Shown here piece by piece: positions 45,073 to 54,885 of a stretch of DNA of 64,000 bases. Both the position numbers and the translations under genes were made by a program. Every line of letters begins with the position of its first letter. Position 1 is the first letter of the stretch. This DNA is from Streptomyces sp. Alt3 (lineage in GTDB: Bacteria; Actinomycetota; Actinomycetes; Streptomycetales; Streptomycetaceae), in NCBI RefSeq assembly GCF_030719215.1, contig NZ_CP120983.1, forward strand, positions 2,108,001-2,172,000. The letters are read 5' to 3'. The notes under the pieces are model-generated. The model did no database searches. It saw nothing but the letters and a program-made list of their open reading frames with translations, and was not told the origin of the DNA.

Positions 45073-45963
45073 TCAGTGCTCGCGCGGTGCGGGAACCACC
45101 CGATCTCCGTCTGCGTGGCCGATCAGCAGCTGCCGCATGGCGGCCTCGGCACCGGCGGAATCGCCCGAGGCGAGAGCCTCGACGATCCGTGCGTGGTGGC
45201 CGAGGGAGGCCTCCGCGGGGCGGTCACAACCGGTGACGGGACCACCGGAAACATGCAGGGCTGCCGACACGATCCCGGAAAGGTGCTCGAGCATCCGGTT
45301 TCCCGCCGCCTGGATCAGCAGGGCGTGGAACTCCGCATCGGCCCGGGAGAACGTAATTGCGTCCCCCTGGCCCATGGCATGCCCCATGATCTCGATCATG
45401 TCGCCGAGACGCTGCTGGATGTCATCGCGTCCGTGACCTGCGGCCAGCCGGGCGGCCAGCGGCTCGATGGTCCACCGGAGATCCTCCAGTTCGCGGCGCT
45501 GGTCATCACGCTGCGGGCCGAAGGCGCGCCATTCGATGATGTCGGGGTCGAGCAGGTTCCAGTCACTTACCGGCCGGACCCTCGTGCCCACATTGGGCCG
45601 GGCACTGACCAGGCCCTTGGCCTCAAGAACGCGAAGGGACTCCCTCACAACGGTGCGGGAGACCTCGAATCGCTGGCCGATCTCCTCCGGGACGAGCGGA
45701 CGGTCGGCACCGAGGTCGCCGGAAACGATCATCTGACCCAACTGCTGGACCAGTTGGCCGTGAAGTCCGCGGCCGCGACTGGCCGTGCCGCGTCGGCTCA
45801 CCCGACCCAGTTCGGATTCGCCGCCACTCCAGGAACGGACGGCGGCGCGCTCGCCGGCCGGCGCCTCCGTCGTGTAGGGGTAGCGGTCGAGTTCGCCCGG
45901 GCCGGCAAGGCCGGAGTCGGCAGAGCGGGCGGCGGTCATCATGGTGTGCGCAAGGGTACTCAC
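45073..45963 (-). CDS. FadR/GntR family transcriptional regulator
   Basis: About 296 aa. A 65-residue N-terminal extension precedes the winged helix (about 67-135: LHGQLVQQLGQMIVSGDLG, EEIGQRFEVSRTVVRESLRVLEAKGLV, ARPNVGTRV). The FCD ligand domain follows (DLRWTIEPLAARLAA, FHALLIQAAGNRMLEHLSG). FadR-type FCD regulators sense sugar acids such as gluconate or acyl-CoA derivatives. I chose the GTG at 45963; ATGs at 45945 or 45942 are alternatives. No target operon is adjacent on this strand. Confidence 0.85.
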   Translation of the reverse strand: MSTLAHTMMTAARSADSGLAGPGELDRYPYTTEAPAGERAAVRSWSGGESELGRVSRRGTASRGRGLHGQLVQQLGQMIVSGDLGADRPLVPEEIGQRFEVSRTVVRESLRVLEAKGLVSARPNVGTRVRPVSDWNLLDPDIIEWRAFGPQRDDQRRELEDLRWTIEPLAARLAAGHGRDDIQQRLGDMIEIMGHAMGQGDAITFSRADAEFHALLIQAAGNRMLEHLSGIVSAALHVSGGPVTGCDRPAEASLGHHARIVEALASGDSAGAEAAMRQLLIGHADGDRVVPAPREH

Positions 45964-46123
45964 GCATCCTTTGTCGGCGCGGCTCACCCGCCCCTTGAGG
46001 TCTTTGCTGAAAAGCACACGAAAGGGTGATCGCCACTCCCCTTTCAATTGACGGGTTAGCGGTAGAAATCGCACCTTTTCGGAAGACTTGTCCGACATGC
46101 GGCATCGAGCACCGTCGATATGG

Positions 46124-47896
46124 TCACCAACGGGCTCTCCCTCGAAGGCTCGTGAATACATACGCGCAGATCAAGGCGGACAACGACAAGGAAAGCGCCA
46201 ACCCCACAGGTTGGGCGACAATCCGCACAGCGACCATGACCCATCGGTCCGTCTCGTACGGCCACTGCAGCCAGCCGAGTTCACGCAGTCGACCCGGCAG
46301 ACCGCCGACCGAGCGGGCGGACGGCCCCTCGAGGAGCTTCTGCATCAGCGGTACTACGAGTACGGGAACCGCCAACACGGCCGCGACGCCGGCGACGGTG
46401 AGCCGGAACACGCCGGCCCCCAGCAGCCCCGCCCAGGCGCATCCGACCGACAGGCCAGCCCAACTAGCGGCCATTTGAGGCGCGTTCTCCGGCACTGTCA
46501 CCAAGTCCTCGCCGTACACGAGGCGCAGGGCCTGGGCGTCCGCCAGCACGGCGAGCAGCGCCAGCAGCAGCGCGACTCCCGCCGAGACCACAAGCTTGGC
46601 CATCAGGAGGCCGAGGCGGCGCGGCACCGTCCCTCGGCCTGCGGCAAGCGCCGGATAGCGGAACTCGTCACCGAAGGAGAGGGCACCCAGCAGTCCGGCG
46701 GCGAACGCGGCAGGCGGGAGGGGCAACACGTCGGGCCAGGCGACCAGCAGGTCGGACAGGGGCACCTTCCCGGCGCGGGCCAGCAGCACGGACAGACCGG
46801 CGGAGACGATCAGAACGGCCGCCATGATCAGGGTGGTTGTCCTGACACCGAAGAGGCGCCGCAGTTCGTACCGAAGCGGCCGGAGCGGACCCCGAGCCGG
46901 GCGCACAGGGATCGGAGGGGGCAGTTGCGAGATCGCCACAGTCGACGCGGGCCCAGGGAGAACCGCCCTCACCGGACCACCACCCGACGCGCCCCCGGGG
47001 CCGCCGGCGGAATCCGCCGCCGGGCCTGCGTCTCCGGTTTCGTCGGCGAGTTGGTGCACCGGGACACCGTGCCGGTAAGCCGTGTCCCCGACCTCCGCGC
47101 AACTGCTGCCGTACACCGACAGCCTGCTGCCACCCTCGGCCACCACCTCGACCGAGCGCCGGGCCGCCCGGGCTTCACGGCCCACCACGGCGGCCAGCCT
47201 GGCGGCGTGCGGGGTACGCACGGCGACCCGGGGTCGCAGACGGGTACGGGAGAAGTCGGCCACATCCTGGTCCGCGACGAGGCGACCTTCATCGATGGTG
47301 ACTACACGGTCGGCCGCGCGTGCCGCTTCCTTGGGATCGGCGGTCGTGTGCAGGACCGTTCCACCCTCGGCCGCGTGCGCACGGAGAAGGCCGTGGATCC
47401 AACTCTTCTCACGCGGCGAGAGCCCCTCGGCCGGCTCGTCGAGGACGAGCGCATGGGGGTCACCGAGCAGCGCGGAAGCGAGCCCGAGCCGTCGGTCCAT
47501 GCCCGCCGAGAGGGTACCGATGCGCTGGTCCCCCAGCCCCGCGAGACCGACGACATCGAGCAGTTCGTCGGCTCGTGATGCAGGGACCCCTGCTGCGGCG
47601 CAGAGCATGCGGAGCTGACCGCGCGCGGTACGCGCGGGATGGCCCGGCACGTCTCCGAGCAGCACCCCGACCTCACTGGCCGGGTGGCCGATGCGGTGCA
47701 GCGGACGACCCCTGAAGTAGGTGACCCCCCTTCCCGCTTCGAGTTCGAGCATCAGACGGAGTGCTGTGGTCTTGCCTGAGCCGGGAGCGCCGAGCAGCAC
47801 GGTGACACTGCCGGGCTGGGCTTCGAAGGTCAGGTCGTCCACGACGGGGGGGCCGTCGCGGCGGGGGGTACTGGTGAGTCCGATGGCCTGGAGCAT
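46124..47896 (-). CDS. ABC transporter, fused ATPase and membrane domain
   Basis: A 590-aa protein in which the ATPase comes first. Residues 1-215 are the nucleotide-binding domain: Walker A LLGAPGSGKTTAL, signature TLSAGMDRRL and Walker B ALVLDEPAEGLS. Residues about 215-330 form a linker rich in Gly, Pro and Ala. The last 250 residues have about six transmembrane helices (TTLIMAAVLIVSAGLSVLL onward). This NBD-then-TMD order is the reverse of most exporter half-transporters and resembles ABC-2 systems. The substrate is unknown. No permease gene is adjacent. Confidence 0.87.
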   Translation of the reverse strand: MLQAIGLTSTPRRDGPPVVDDLTFEAQPGSVTVLLGAPGSGKTTALRLMLELEAGRGVTYFRGRPLHRIGHPASEVGVLLGDVPGHPARTARGQLRMLCAAAGVPASRADELLDVVGLAGLGDQRIGTLSAGMDRRLGLASALLGDPHALVLDEPAEGLSPREKSWIHGLLRAHAAEGGTVLHTTADPKEAARAADRVVTIDEGRLVADQDVADFSRTRLRPRVAVRTPHAARLAAVVGREARAARRSVEVVAEGGSRLSVYGSSCAEVGDTAYRHGVPVHQLADETGDAGPAADSAGGPGGASGGGPVRAVLPGPASTVAISQLPPPIPVRPARGPLRPLRYELRRLFGVRTTTLIMAAVLIVSAGLSVLLARAGKVPLSDLLVAWPDVLPLPPAAFAAGLLGALSFGDEFRYPALAAGRGTVPRRLGLLMAKLVVSAGVALLLALLAVLADAQALRLVYGEDLVTVPENAPQMAASWAGLSVGCAWAGLLGAGVFRLTVAGVAAVLAVPVLVVPLMQKLLEGPSARSVGGLPGRLRELGWLQWPYETDRWVMVAVRIVAQPVGLALSLSLSALICAYVFTSLRGRARW

Positions 47897-48041
47897 CGCT
47901 TCTCTCGAGAAGGGTGGGACCGCCCGGTGGCAGGGCGGGATACTCCAGCAAGATAACGCGACATTTCAGACTTTTTGCGCATCGGTGGTTCTGTGGGCGT
48001 TCCGCAGGTCCGCTCGGCGTGAGCCACCGATACCGAACCTC

Positions 48042-48806
48042 TCAGACTTCCGGCCTCAGCATCGGAGGGTTGAGCACCGTCGCCGCCCCGGCCCTGAAGA
48101 GTTGTGCGGGGCGTCCCCCCTGACGCGTGGTCGTCCCCCCTGACGGGACCAGGAAACCGGGCGTACCTGTGACCTTGCGATGGAAATTTCGGGGGTCCAG
48201 GACCACGCCCCACACCGCCTCGTACACCCGCCGCAGCTCGCCGACAGTGAACTCCGGCGGGCAGAACGCCGTGGCCAGTGAGGAGTATTCGATTTTCGAG
48301 CGGGCCCGCTCCACTCCGTCCTCGAGGATCCTCGCGTGATCGAAGGCCAGTGGTGCGGCCTGCTCGTCGTCCCGGACGAAACCGCCCCCAGGCCCGAGCA
48401 GGTCCCCGACGGAGGCCCAGCGGGCGCTGTTGGCATCACCGCCGGCCCGTGGGGCGGGGAGATCGGGCGCGAGAGCAAGATGAGCGACGCTGACGACTCT
48501 CATGCGGGGGTCGCGTCCCGGGTCGCCGTAGGTGGCCAGCTGTTCCAGATGCGCGCCGTTCCCCACGGCCGGGGCGGTCGGGTCGTGTGCGCAGAGCCCG
48601 GTCTCCTCACCGAGTTCACGCGCCGCCGCCGCACCGAGATCCTCATCGGCCCTGACGAATCCGCCCGGCAGCGCCCACCGCCCCTGGAACGGCGATTCGC
48701 CACGGCGTACCACCAGCGCGCAGAGCGCGTGACGTCGCACCGTGAGGACGACCAGGTCGACGGTGACGGCGAAGGGCGGGAAGGTCGACGGGTCGTAGCG
48801 CGGCAT
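48042..48806 (-). CDS. NUDIX protein with C-terminal winged helix (NrtR-like)
   Basis: A 254-aa protein. The NUDIX box is complete at residues 49-71 (G-x5-E-x7-RELGEETGL), so hydrolase activity is plausible. The C-terminal domain (about 170-235) has the winged-helix sequence FTVGELRRVYEAVWGVVLDPRNFHRKV seen in NrtR-type NAD and ADP-ribose responsive regulators. It could be an enzyme, a repressor, or both. The ATG at 48806 lacks a strong ribosome site, and a TCGTC-N5-GACGA repeat lies 14 bp upstream of it. Confidence 0.85.
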   Translation of the reverse strand: MPRYDPSTFPPFAVTVDLVVLTVRRHALCALVVRRGESPFQGRWALPGGFVRADEDLGAAAARELGEETGLCAHDPTAPAVGNGAHLEQLATYGDPGRDPRMRVVSVAHLALAPDLPAPRAGGDANSARWASVGDLLGPGGGFVRDDEQAAPLAFDHARILEDGVERARSKIEYSSLATAFCPPEFTVGELRRVYEAVWGVVLDPRNFHRKVTGTPGFLVPSGGTTTRQGGRPAQLFRAGAATVLNPPMLRPEV

Positions 48807-48940
48807 GCCGAAATCATAGTCGTCTTCCTGACGATAAACACGCCCTTCGCGACACCGGTTCCGTGCCCGGCTCCCGCTTTCCCCTTCCAGCACCGGTATG
48901 CCCGGCATAGGACTTGACCGGCCCCGGGGAAGGCGGTCAC

Positions 48941-50287
48941 TCAATCGCGGTTCCTGGCTCCGCGCTGCCCCAGCGGCCGCGTGTCCCGGGCTCGACCACG
49001 GCCCGCGGTCGGACCCGGGCGGGAGGAAGCGCCCGGTGCCCGCCGGCTTGCCGCTGCGCTCCTCCGCTTCCCTGCCGGGGCACGCGCGGGCCGTGGCCCG
49101 GACCGGCGCTCCGTCCGGGCCACGGCCCGCGGCTCAGGGGCGCTGTCGCCTTCTTGCCCGTCACGCAGATGGCGCTCGCCGCGGAGACAGCGGCGCAGGG
49201 TTTCGGGGTCCAGACCTTGATTGCACGCCTGGTGCAACAGTTGAGCGAACGTGTAGTCGGGATCGGCCCGCAGTGCGAGCCCCAGAGCCACCCGTGCAGC
49301 CGCCTCGTCGCCGCTGGACCAGGAGACCCAGCCTGCCAGCGTGAGCGGGGCGGCGGCGTGTTCCACGTACGGGCCGACGCAACGGCGGGCGAGGGCGCGC
49401 CACAGCCGCAGGGCCGTCTCGGCCTCGCGGCCCTCCATCCACTCGGCGGCCCGGTCCCTGGTCTCACGGTCCTGCAGTCCGAGGATCACGGCCGCCGCCT
49501 CACCGGTGGTGATCAGACCGTCATCGGCACTGTCCGCTTCGGCGGGTGCTGCCGACGGCGCACTCCCGAGGCGCTCCATGAGGTCACGCGCGACCCTCAG
49601 GGTCTCCCCAGCCACCTCTCGGCGGCCGTCGACGTCGAGGATGCGGGAGACCAGCACGGCACCCGCCGAGTCGAGAGCCCGCTCCTGCTCCTGTGTCGCC
49701 GCTGATTCCCACGGCATGAGCCTCGCCTCCATGTCCCTCAGCGATCCGCGCACCTGGACACCGGCATACGCGGCCGCCGCCGCCATCACCGTTGTGCCGG
49801 GAAGCGCCAGCGGGGTGCCCTCGGCCGGGCAGCACCGAGGGTCGGGACAGCAGTACGACCAGTAGCGACCGTCGGAGATGCACAGCGCCTCGAGTACGGG
49901 AACGTCGAGTACCCCGCAGGCCCTGCGCAGGCGCTGCGCGAGCGGCCTCAGCCGTTCCATGGCCTGAGAGGCGCTCTCACCCTCGACCGGGTCCTGACAG
50001 AGGAAGACGACGATCGCGTCGGGGCGCGCGTCGCGCCGCTCGCTCCCCTCGATCAGGCTCTGCGCCAGCTGGTCGGCGACCGGCCCCCACTCGTCCGGAT
50101 CCTTGGGGATACCCAGCCTTAGCCGGCCGCCGAAGCGGCCCCGACCTCCGTGCAGGGCCACCATGACCACGCTGTCGTTCGGATGGAAGCCCATGAGGTA
50201 CGGCAAGGCGTCGGCAAGTTCGGCGGGACCGCGCAGGGTGATCTGCTGCACGTCGGACGGTCCGGAGGTTGCATCGTGCTTGTTCAT
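48941..50287 (-). CDS. DUF4192 family protein
   Basis: A 448-aa actinobacterial protein. The N-terminal domain begins [32 protein letters not shown], the DUF4192 signature; a cysteine cluster ([12 protein letters not shown]) near residue 150 may bind metal. The C-terminal third is Arg/Pro/Ser-rich and probably disordered. The function is unknown. It is divergently transcribed from the RecQ-PRTase gene across a 110-bp region with a perfect palindrome, so the two may share a regulator. Confidence 0.85.
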   Translation of the reverse strand: MNKHDATSGPSDVQQITLRGPAELADALPYLMGFHPNDSVVMVALHGGRGRFGGRLRLGIPKDPDEWGPVADQLAQSLIEGSERRDARPDAIVVFLCQDPVEGESASQAMERLRPLAQRLRRACGVLDVPVLEALCISDGRYWSYCCPDPRCCPAEGTPLALPGTTVMAAAAAYAGVQVRGSLRDMEARLMPWESAATQEQERALDSAGAVLVSRILDVDGRREVAGETLRVARDLMERLGSAPSAAPAEADSADDGLITTGEAAAVILGLQDRETRDRAAEWMEGREAETALRLWRALARRCVGPYVEHAAAPLTLAGWVSWSSGDEAAARVALGLALRADPDYTFAQLLHQACNQGLDPETLRRCLRGERHLRDGQEGDSAPEPRAVARTERRSGPRPARAPAGKRRSAAASRRAPGASSRPGPTAGRGRARDTRPLGQRGARNRD

Positions 50288-50324
50288 GGCACGACCGTCC
50301 CGCGGGCCGCCGAATCGCGCGACC

Positions 50325-50348
50325 CCTGTGGATAACTTTATCCACAGG
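50325..50348. promoter_or_regulatory. Perfect palindrome made of two inverted DnaA-box sequences
   Basis: TGTGGATAA (50327-50335) and TTATCCACA (50338-50346) are exact inverse copies separated by CT. With flanking CC/GG the arms are 11 bp each. TTATCCACA is the consensus bacterial DnaA box. The element lies midway between the DUF4192 and recQ start codons. Confidence 0.7.
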
Positions 50349-50397
50349 AGTCGGCCACCGTTCGCGGTTTGTCGTAGGCATCGGGTTGCATGGGGAC

Positions 50398-52569
50398 ATG
50401 ACCAACGCAGACCGCGCAGAGCTCAGGGCCTCGGCCGATTCCGTACTCGCCCGCCTGGTCGGGGACACCACCGGCACCGCCCGGCTGCGCGAGGACCAGT
50501 GGCGGGCCATCGAGGCCCTCGTCGCCGACAGGCGCAGAGCCCTGGTCGTCCAGCGGACGGGATGGGGCAAGTCCGCGGTGTATTTCGTGGCCACGTCACT
50601 GCTGCGCGCGCAGGGAAGCGGACCGACGGTGATCGTCTCCCCCCTGCTTGCTCTGATGCGTAACCAGGTGGCGGCGGCGGCAAGGGCCGGTATCAGCGCC
50701 CGCACGATCAACTCCTCCAACACCGAGGAATGGGACACGGTCCAGGCAGAGGTGGCGGCCGGTGAGGTGGACGTCCTGCTGGTCAGCCCGGAGCGGCTCA
50801 ACAACCCCGACTTCCGCGACCAGGTGCTGCCCCGCCTGGCCGCTGCGACGGGGCTGCTGGTGGTGGACGAGGCGCACTGCATCTCCGACTGGGGCCATGA
50901 CTTCCGCCCGGACTACCGGAGACTTCGGACCATGCTCGCCGATCTTCCCGCGGGCGTCCCCGTCCTAGCAACGACGGCCACCGCCAACGCCCGTGTGACC
51001 GCGGACGTCGCGGAGCAGCTCGGCACGGGAGCGGGCACCGACGCCCTGGTGCTGCGGGGCCCTCTGGACCGGGAGAGCCTCAGTCTCGGCGTGCTGCAAC
51101 TGAGCGACGCGGCACATCGTCTTGCCTGGTTGGGTGACCATCTCGGGGAACTGCCGGGCTCCGGCATCATCTACACGCTGACCGTCGCGGCCGCCGAGGA
51201 GATCACCGCCTACCTCCGCCAGTGCGGGCATCCGGTCGCCTCGTACACCGGCAGGACGGAGAACGCCGACCGGCAACAGGCCGAGGACGATCTCCTGGCC
51301 AACCGGGTCAAGGCCCTGGTGGCCACGTCCGCGCTCGGCATGGGTTTCGACAAGCCGGACCTCGGATTCGTCGTGCACGTGGGATCGCCGTCCTCTCCCA
51401 TCGCTTACTACCAGCAAGTCGGACGCGCCGGCCGCGGTGTCGAGCACGCCGAGGTTCTGCTGCTCCCGGGCAAGGAGGACGAAGCCATCTGGCAGTACTT
51501 CGCCTCGGTCGCGTTCCCTCCGGAGGAGCAGGTGCGCCGGACTCTCGATGTGCTCGCCCAGGCTGGCCGCCCCTTGTCGCTCCCCGCCATGGAACCGCTG
51601 GTCGACCTGCGGCGCACCCGCCTGGAGACGATGCTCAAGGTGCTGGACGTCGACGGTGCGGTGAAACGGGTCAAGGGCGGCTGGATCTCCACGGGTGAAC
51701 CATGGGTCTACGACGCGGAACGCTATGCCTGGGTCGCACGGCAGCGGGCCTCCGAGCAGCAGTCCATGCGCGACTACGCGTCGACGACCGGATGCCGCAT
51801 GGAGTTCCTGCGGCTCCAGTTGGACGACGACGAGGCCACCGCCTGCGGACGCTGTGACAACTGCGCCGGCGCGCGCTTCGACGACAAGGTCTCCACGGCC
51901 GCTCTCGACGGGGCTCGCGGTGAGCTGGGCAGGCCCGGGGTGGAGGTTGAGCCGCGCAAGATGTGGCCCACGGGGCTCTCATCGGTGGGTATCGATCTCA
52001 AGGGCCGCATCCCGGCCGGCGAGCTGGCCCATCCGGGCCGGGCCCTGGGCAGGCTCTCGGACATCGGCTGGGGCAACAGGCTCCGTCCGCTGCTCACGGC
52101 ACAGACACAGGACACTTCGGTCCCCGACGACGTGTCGAGCGCGGTGGTCACGGTGATCGCGGACTGGGCGAAGGGGCCCGGCGGCTGGGCATCGGGGGCT
52201 CCGGACGCCGCTCCCCGACCGGTCGGTGTCGTCACGCTCGCCTCACGCCGGAGACCGCGGTTGGTCCACTCACTCGGCAGCCGTATCGCCGAGGTCGGAC
52301 GGATGCCTCTGCTCGGTACGGTCACCTACGCTCCGGGCTGCGAGGACCTCCGGATCTCGCAGACCAACAGCGCACAGCGGGTCAAGACGCTGCACGAGAC
52401 CCTCGTCGTGGAGCCCGCACTGGCGGAGGCTCTCACTGCCGCAGGGGGGCCCGTCCTGCTCGTGGACGACCTCTCCGACACCGGCTGGACGCTGGCCGTC
52501 GCGGCAAGGCTGCTCCGACGTGCGGGAGCGGAGGGGGTGTTTCCGCTGGTCCTCGCGGTCCAGGCCTGA
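50398..52569 (+). CDS. RecQ-type DNA helicase fused to a C-terminal phosphoribosyltransferase-like domain
   Basis: A 723-aa fusion. The helicase core has Walker A QRTGWGKS (residues 52-59), DEAH (157-160), [10 protein letters not shown] (motif III), GMGFDKPD and QVGRAGRG. A RecQ four-cysteine zinc site follows: C466, C483, C486, C489. No HRDC domain is present. The C-terminal 170 residues (from about 550) resemble a type I phosphoribosyltransferase, with the PRPP loop [13 protein letters not shown] at about 687-699. The pairing recalls helicase ComFA with PRTase ComFC of competence systems (inference). ATG at 50398; the GGGG just before it is a poor ribosome site. Confidence 0.9.
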   Translation: MTNADRAELRASADSVLARLVGDTTGTARLREDQWRAIEALVADRRRALVVQRTGWGKSAVYFVATSLLRAQGSGPTVIVSPLLALMRNQVAAAARAGISARTINSSNTEEWDTVQAEVAAGEVDVLLVSPERLNNPDFRDQVLPRLAAATGLLVVDEAHCISDWGHDFRPDYRRLRTMLADLPAGVPVLATTATANARVTADVAEQLGTGAGTDALVLRGPLDRESLSLGVLQLSDAAHRLAWLGDHLGELPGSGIIYTLTVAAAEEITAYLRQCGHPVASYTGRTENADRQQAEDDLLANRVKALVATSALGMGFDKPDLGFVVHVGSPSSPIAYYQQVGRAGRGVEHAEVLLLPGKEDEAIWQYFASVAFPPEEQVRRTLDVLAQAGRPLSLPAMEPLVDLRRTRLETMLKVLDVDGAVKRVKGGWISTGEPWVYDAERYAWVARQRASEQQSMRDYASTTGCRMEFLRLQLDDDEATACGRCDNCAGARFDDKVSTAALDGARGELGRPGVEVEPRKMWPTGLSSVGIDLKGRIPAGELAHPGRALGRLSDIGWGNRLRPLLTAQTQDTSVPDDVSSAVVTVIADWAKGPGGWASGAPDAAPRPVGVVTLASRRRPRLVHSLGSRIAEVGRMPLLGTVTYAPGCEDLRISQTNSAQRVKTLHETLVVEPALAEALTAAGGPVLLVDDLSDTGWTLAVAARLLRRAGAEGVFPLVLAVQA

Positions 52570-52786
52570 CACCTGGCTTCGTTCGTCACCGAAACGGGCA
52601 GGGATATCTGTGTCATTCCGTCAGATACCCGTCAGCCGAGCCAATTGCTCGTTGCCGCCTGCCGATACGACAGGAAGAATTGGAGTCGCTCCCCGCACGG
52701 TCTTTTCGCGGGCCCGAAAGGGCTGTGCCGCGGCGCGCCCTCACTCGACCCTGCCCGCATCGTGGGCGCGTAGCGAAGGGAGGACC
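52570..52786 (+). other. Spacer between the RecQ fusion and the 210-aa gene
   Basis: 217 bp. No gene or strong hairpin is visible; it includes a relatively AT-rich stretch around 52660-52690 that could hold a promoter for the downstream gene. Confidence 0.35.
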
Positions 52787-53419
52787 GTGACCTTCGGATT
52801 CGCTCCGTCCGCAGCCACCTCACTGTCGGCGTCCGCCGGCTCCGTCAACCACGTCGCCAGGATGCTCGAACCGGCCGAGTGGGCGGCGGCAGGTATACCC
52901 CTGCTGCGCAATCCGCGTGAGGTCGTCAGCGGCCTCCACGCACGGCACCGGCCGACCCCGGCCACTGCGGTCGTCGCCGTACTCGACCATGAGGAACGCC
53001 TCACGGCCAGCGCCTCGTTCGTCAGGCGGTCAACCGCGCCCGCGGACGGCTGGGAGTTTCGCAACGCCCTCCTGGCGCATCTGCGCCGGGTGATCCCGCA
53101 CGATCTGCGCCGCCGCACCCCTGTGCGCACCGCAGTCCTGCTCTACTGCCGTGAAGGCGACGAACGTTGGACGGAGGAGGACGGTGCGTGGATGTGGGGG
53201 CTCAGGGACGCCTGCACACTGCACGGCCTTCGCTGCGGCGCCTACATCACCCTGACCCACGGAGGTTGGCAGGTGCTCGGCGAGGGCCGGGGCGGTCGCA
53301 GACCGACGCTGCTGTCCAGGCCGTCGGCCCTGGCCGACACCTCCACCGACCACGAACTCGTTCCGCTGCGCACCGGCGGTGGGGCCGCCGAGGCACTGCG
53401 GCGGAGCGCCGCCCGGTGA
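52787..53419 (+). CDS. Hypothetical conserved protein (210 aa)
   Basis: A cytosolic protein starting GTG with GAAGGGAGGACC upstream. The N-terminal part is Ala/Ser-rich; the central segment is mixed alpha/beta (ATAVVAVLDHEERLTASASFVRRS, VRTAVLLYCREGDERWTEEDG). It resembles an unnamed actinobacterial family beside recQ; I recognise no catalytic motif. It is convergent with the 212-aa gene. It ends 7 bp before a strong terminator. Confidence 0.75.
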   Translation: MTFGFAPSAATSLSASAGSVNHVARMLEPAEWAAAGIPLLRNPREVVSGLHARHRPTPATAVVAVLDHEERLTASASFVRRSTAPADGWEFRNALLAHLRRVIPHDLRRRTPVRTAVLLYCREGDERWTEEDGAWMWGLRDACTLHGLRCGAYITLTHGGWQVLGEGRGGRRPTLLSRPSALADTSTDHELVPLRTGGGAAEALRRSAAR

Positions 53420-53425
53420 AACAGG

Positions 53426-53465
53426 ATGTGGGCCCCGGACGTCGTCGCAGACGACCGGGGCCCAC
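53426..53465. terminator. Strong bidirectional terminator
   Basis: TGTGGGCCCCGG at 53426-53437 pairs with 53454-53465, with inner pairing TCGTC (53441-53445) to GACGA (53449-53453). It lies between convergent genes. Confidence 0.85.
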
Positions 53466-53476
53466 AGTCCAACGGC

Positions 53477-54115
53477 TCAGACTGCCGCGCCCAGCGCGGA
53501 GTTGATCGTCTGCGGGTCTCCGCACACGATCAACAGCGCACCGGATCGCTCCCGCAGGCCGGACAGCGTACGGGCAGCCGTTCCGTCGAGGTCTCCGTTG
53601 ACGGCGACGACAACGACGGAGCGGGAGGCGCAACGGTCTGCATTCACCGTGCGGGCGAAGAAGACGTCGTCACCCGCCTCGTGCTGGGCCCAGTACGAGG
53701 CTTCTCCGAAGGAGAGCTCGTGTGCGGCCCAGGGGTGCAGCTCGCCGGTGGTCAGCACCAGGATCGCTCCGGGTGCCTGACCGGAGTCGAGCAACAGGTC
53801 GACGGCCTCGTCGGCGGCGTCGACCGCACCGTCGGCGGTCGACGGAATCAGCTGGAACTCCGCCGCGGAAGTCTCTTCCGCCGACGTCCGTCCGGCAGGA
53901 GCCGGAGCTGCGGCAGAAGCGGGGGTGTGGTGCGGGCGCTGCGCCGGGGGCGCTGGCCGCACGGGGCCGCGGCCCGGGCTTCCGGGACGCGGTGTGGCCG
54001 CGGAACGCGGGCCGGGTACGGGACGGGGGGTCGGCGCGGTGCGGCCGGCGGCCGGAGTGACGCGGGGACCCTGGGCGCTCTCGGGAATCTGAGGCTCCTC
54101 GGGGATGAGAGGCAT
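53477..54115 (-). CDS. Hypothetical protein with proline-rich N-terminus (212 aa)
   Basis: The first 95 residues are Pro/Ala/Arg-rich and probably disordered. Residues about 100-212 form a compact alpha/beta domain (GAVDAADEAVDLLLDSGQAPGAILVLTTGE, then SVVVVAVNGDLDG and GALLIVCGDPQTINSALGAAV). No family is recognised. The ATG at 54115 is preferred; a GTG at 54133 abuts the rnhB hairpin and is less likely. Downstream of rnhB on the same strand, with a hairpin between them. Confidence 0.72.
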   Translation of the reverse strand: MPLIPEEPQIPESAQGPRVTPAAGRTAPTPRPVPGPRSAATPRPGSPGRGPVRPAPPAQRPHHTPASAAAPAPAGRTSAEETSAAEFQLIPSTADGAVDAADEAVDLLLDSGQAPGAILVLTTGELHPWAAHELSFGEASYWAQHEAGDDVFFARTVNADRCASRSVVVVAVNGDLDGTAARTLSGLRERSGALLIVCGDPQTINSALGAAV

Positions 54116-54134
54116 GGAATGGTTGTCTTTCACT

Positions 54135-54154
54135 GCCGACGCGAAGGCGTCGGC
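54135..54154 (-). terminator. Hairpin after rnhB
   Basis: GCCGACGC (54135-54142) pairs with GCGTCGGC (54147-54154) around a GAAG loop. It lies 20 bp beyond the rnhB stop and may attenuate transcription into the next gene. Confidence 0.5.
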
Positions 54155-54174
54155 GGAGGGATGCGCCTGCGCGA

Positions 54175-54885
54175 TCAGAAGTCGAAGCCGAGCTGGCCCC
54201 CGCTTTCCAGTGCCGCCGCCTCGGCGGAGAATCGGACCTTCTTCAGGTGCTGCCACTTGGGCAGCGCGTCGAGATAGGCCCAGCTGAGGCGATGGTGAGG
54301 CGTAGGCCCCCGTTCCTCCAGCGCTGCCCGGTGTACCGGTGACGGATAACCGGCGTTCGCGCCGAAGGCGAAGTCTGCGTACTGCCCCGATTCCGCGCCC
54401 AGTTCGGCCATCATCGTGTCCCGGTGGACCTTGGCTATCACCGAGGCCGCAGCAACGGCGATACAGGACTGGTCGCCCTTGATCACGGTACGGACGTTCC
54501 AAGGCGGGCCGAGGTAGTCGTGCTTGCCGTCGAGGATCACGGCGTCAGGCCGAACGGGCAGCGTATCGAGCGCCCTTACGGCCGCGAGGCGGAGAGCCGC
54601 GGTCATTCCGAGGTCGTCGATCTCCCCTGGTGAGGCGTGCCCCAGCCCGTAGGCCGTGACCCACTTCTCGAGCGTCGGGGCGAGTTCCGCCCGGCGCTTG
54701 GGGGTGAGCAGCTTGGAGTCGGTGAGGCCCTCGGGGGGTCTGCGGAGACCGGTGACGGCCGCGCACACGGTGACGGGGCCGGCCCACGCTCCGCGTCCGA
54801 CCTCGTCGACGCCGGCGACGGTCCTGGCACCGGATGTGGCGCGCAGTGAGCGCTCGACGGTGTGCGTGGGTGGTTCGTACGGCAT
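54175..54885 (-). CDS. rnhB: Ribonuclease HII
   Basis: Removes RNA primers and single misincorporated ribonucleotides from DNA. The 236-aa protein has the family signature [16 protein letters not shown] with the catalytic Asp-Glu pair, [24 protein letters not shown] (catalytic Asp) and the later [10 protein letters not shown] with its Asp. The start ATG at 54885 is placed by homology, since the region upstream has no strong ribosome site. Located beside DNA-metabolism genes (recQ fusion). Confidence 0.94.
   Translation of the reverse strand: MPYEPPTHTVERSLRATSGARTVAGVDEVGRGAWAGPVTVCAAVTGLRRPPEGLTDSKLLTPKRRAELAPTLEKWVTAYGLGHASPGEIDDLGMTAALRLAAVRALDTLPVRPDAVILDGKHDYLGPPWNVRTVIKGDQSCIAVAAASVIAKVHRDTMMAELGAESGQYADFAFGANAGYPSPVHRAALEERGPTPHHRLSWAYLDALPKWQHLKKVRFSAEAAALESGGQLGFDF

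Noticed and set aside
43906..46029. Very long plus-strand frame antisense to hrdB and the FadR-type gene
   Set aside because: It is a shadow frame produced by GC-biased codons of hrdB; both minus-strand genes have full family signatures.
53426..53465. CRISPR-like or repeat element
   Set aside because: A single inverted repeat between convergent stops; it is an ordinary terminator.
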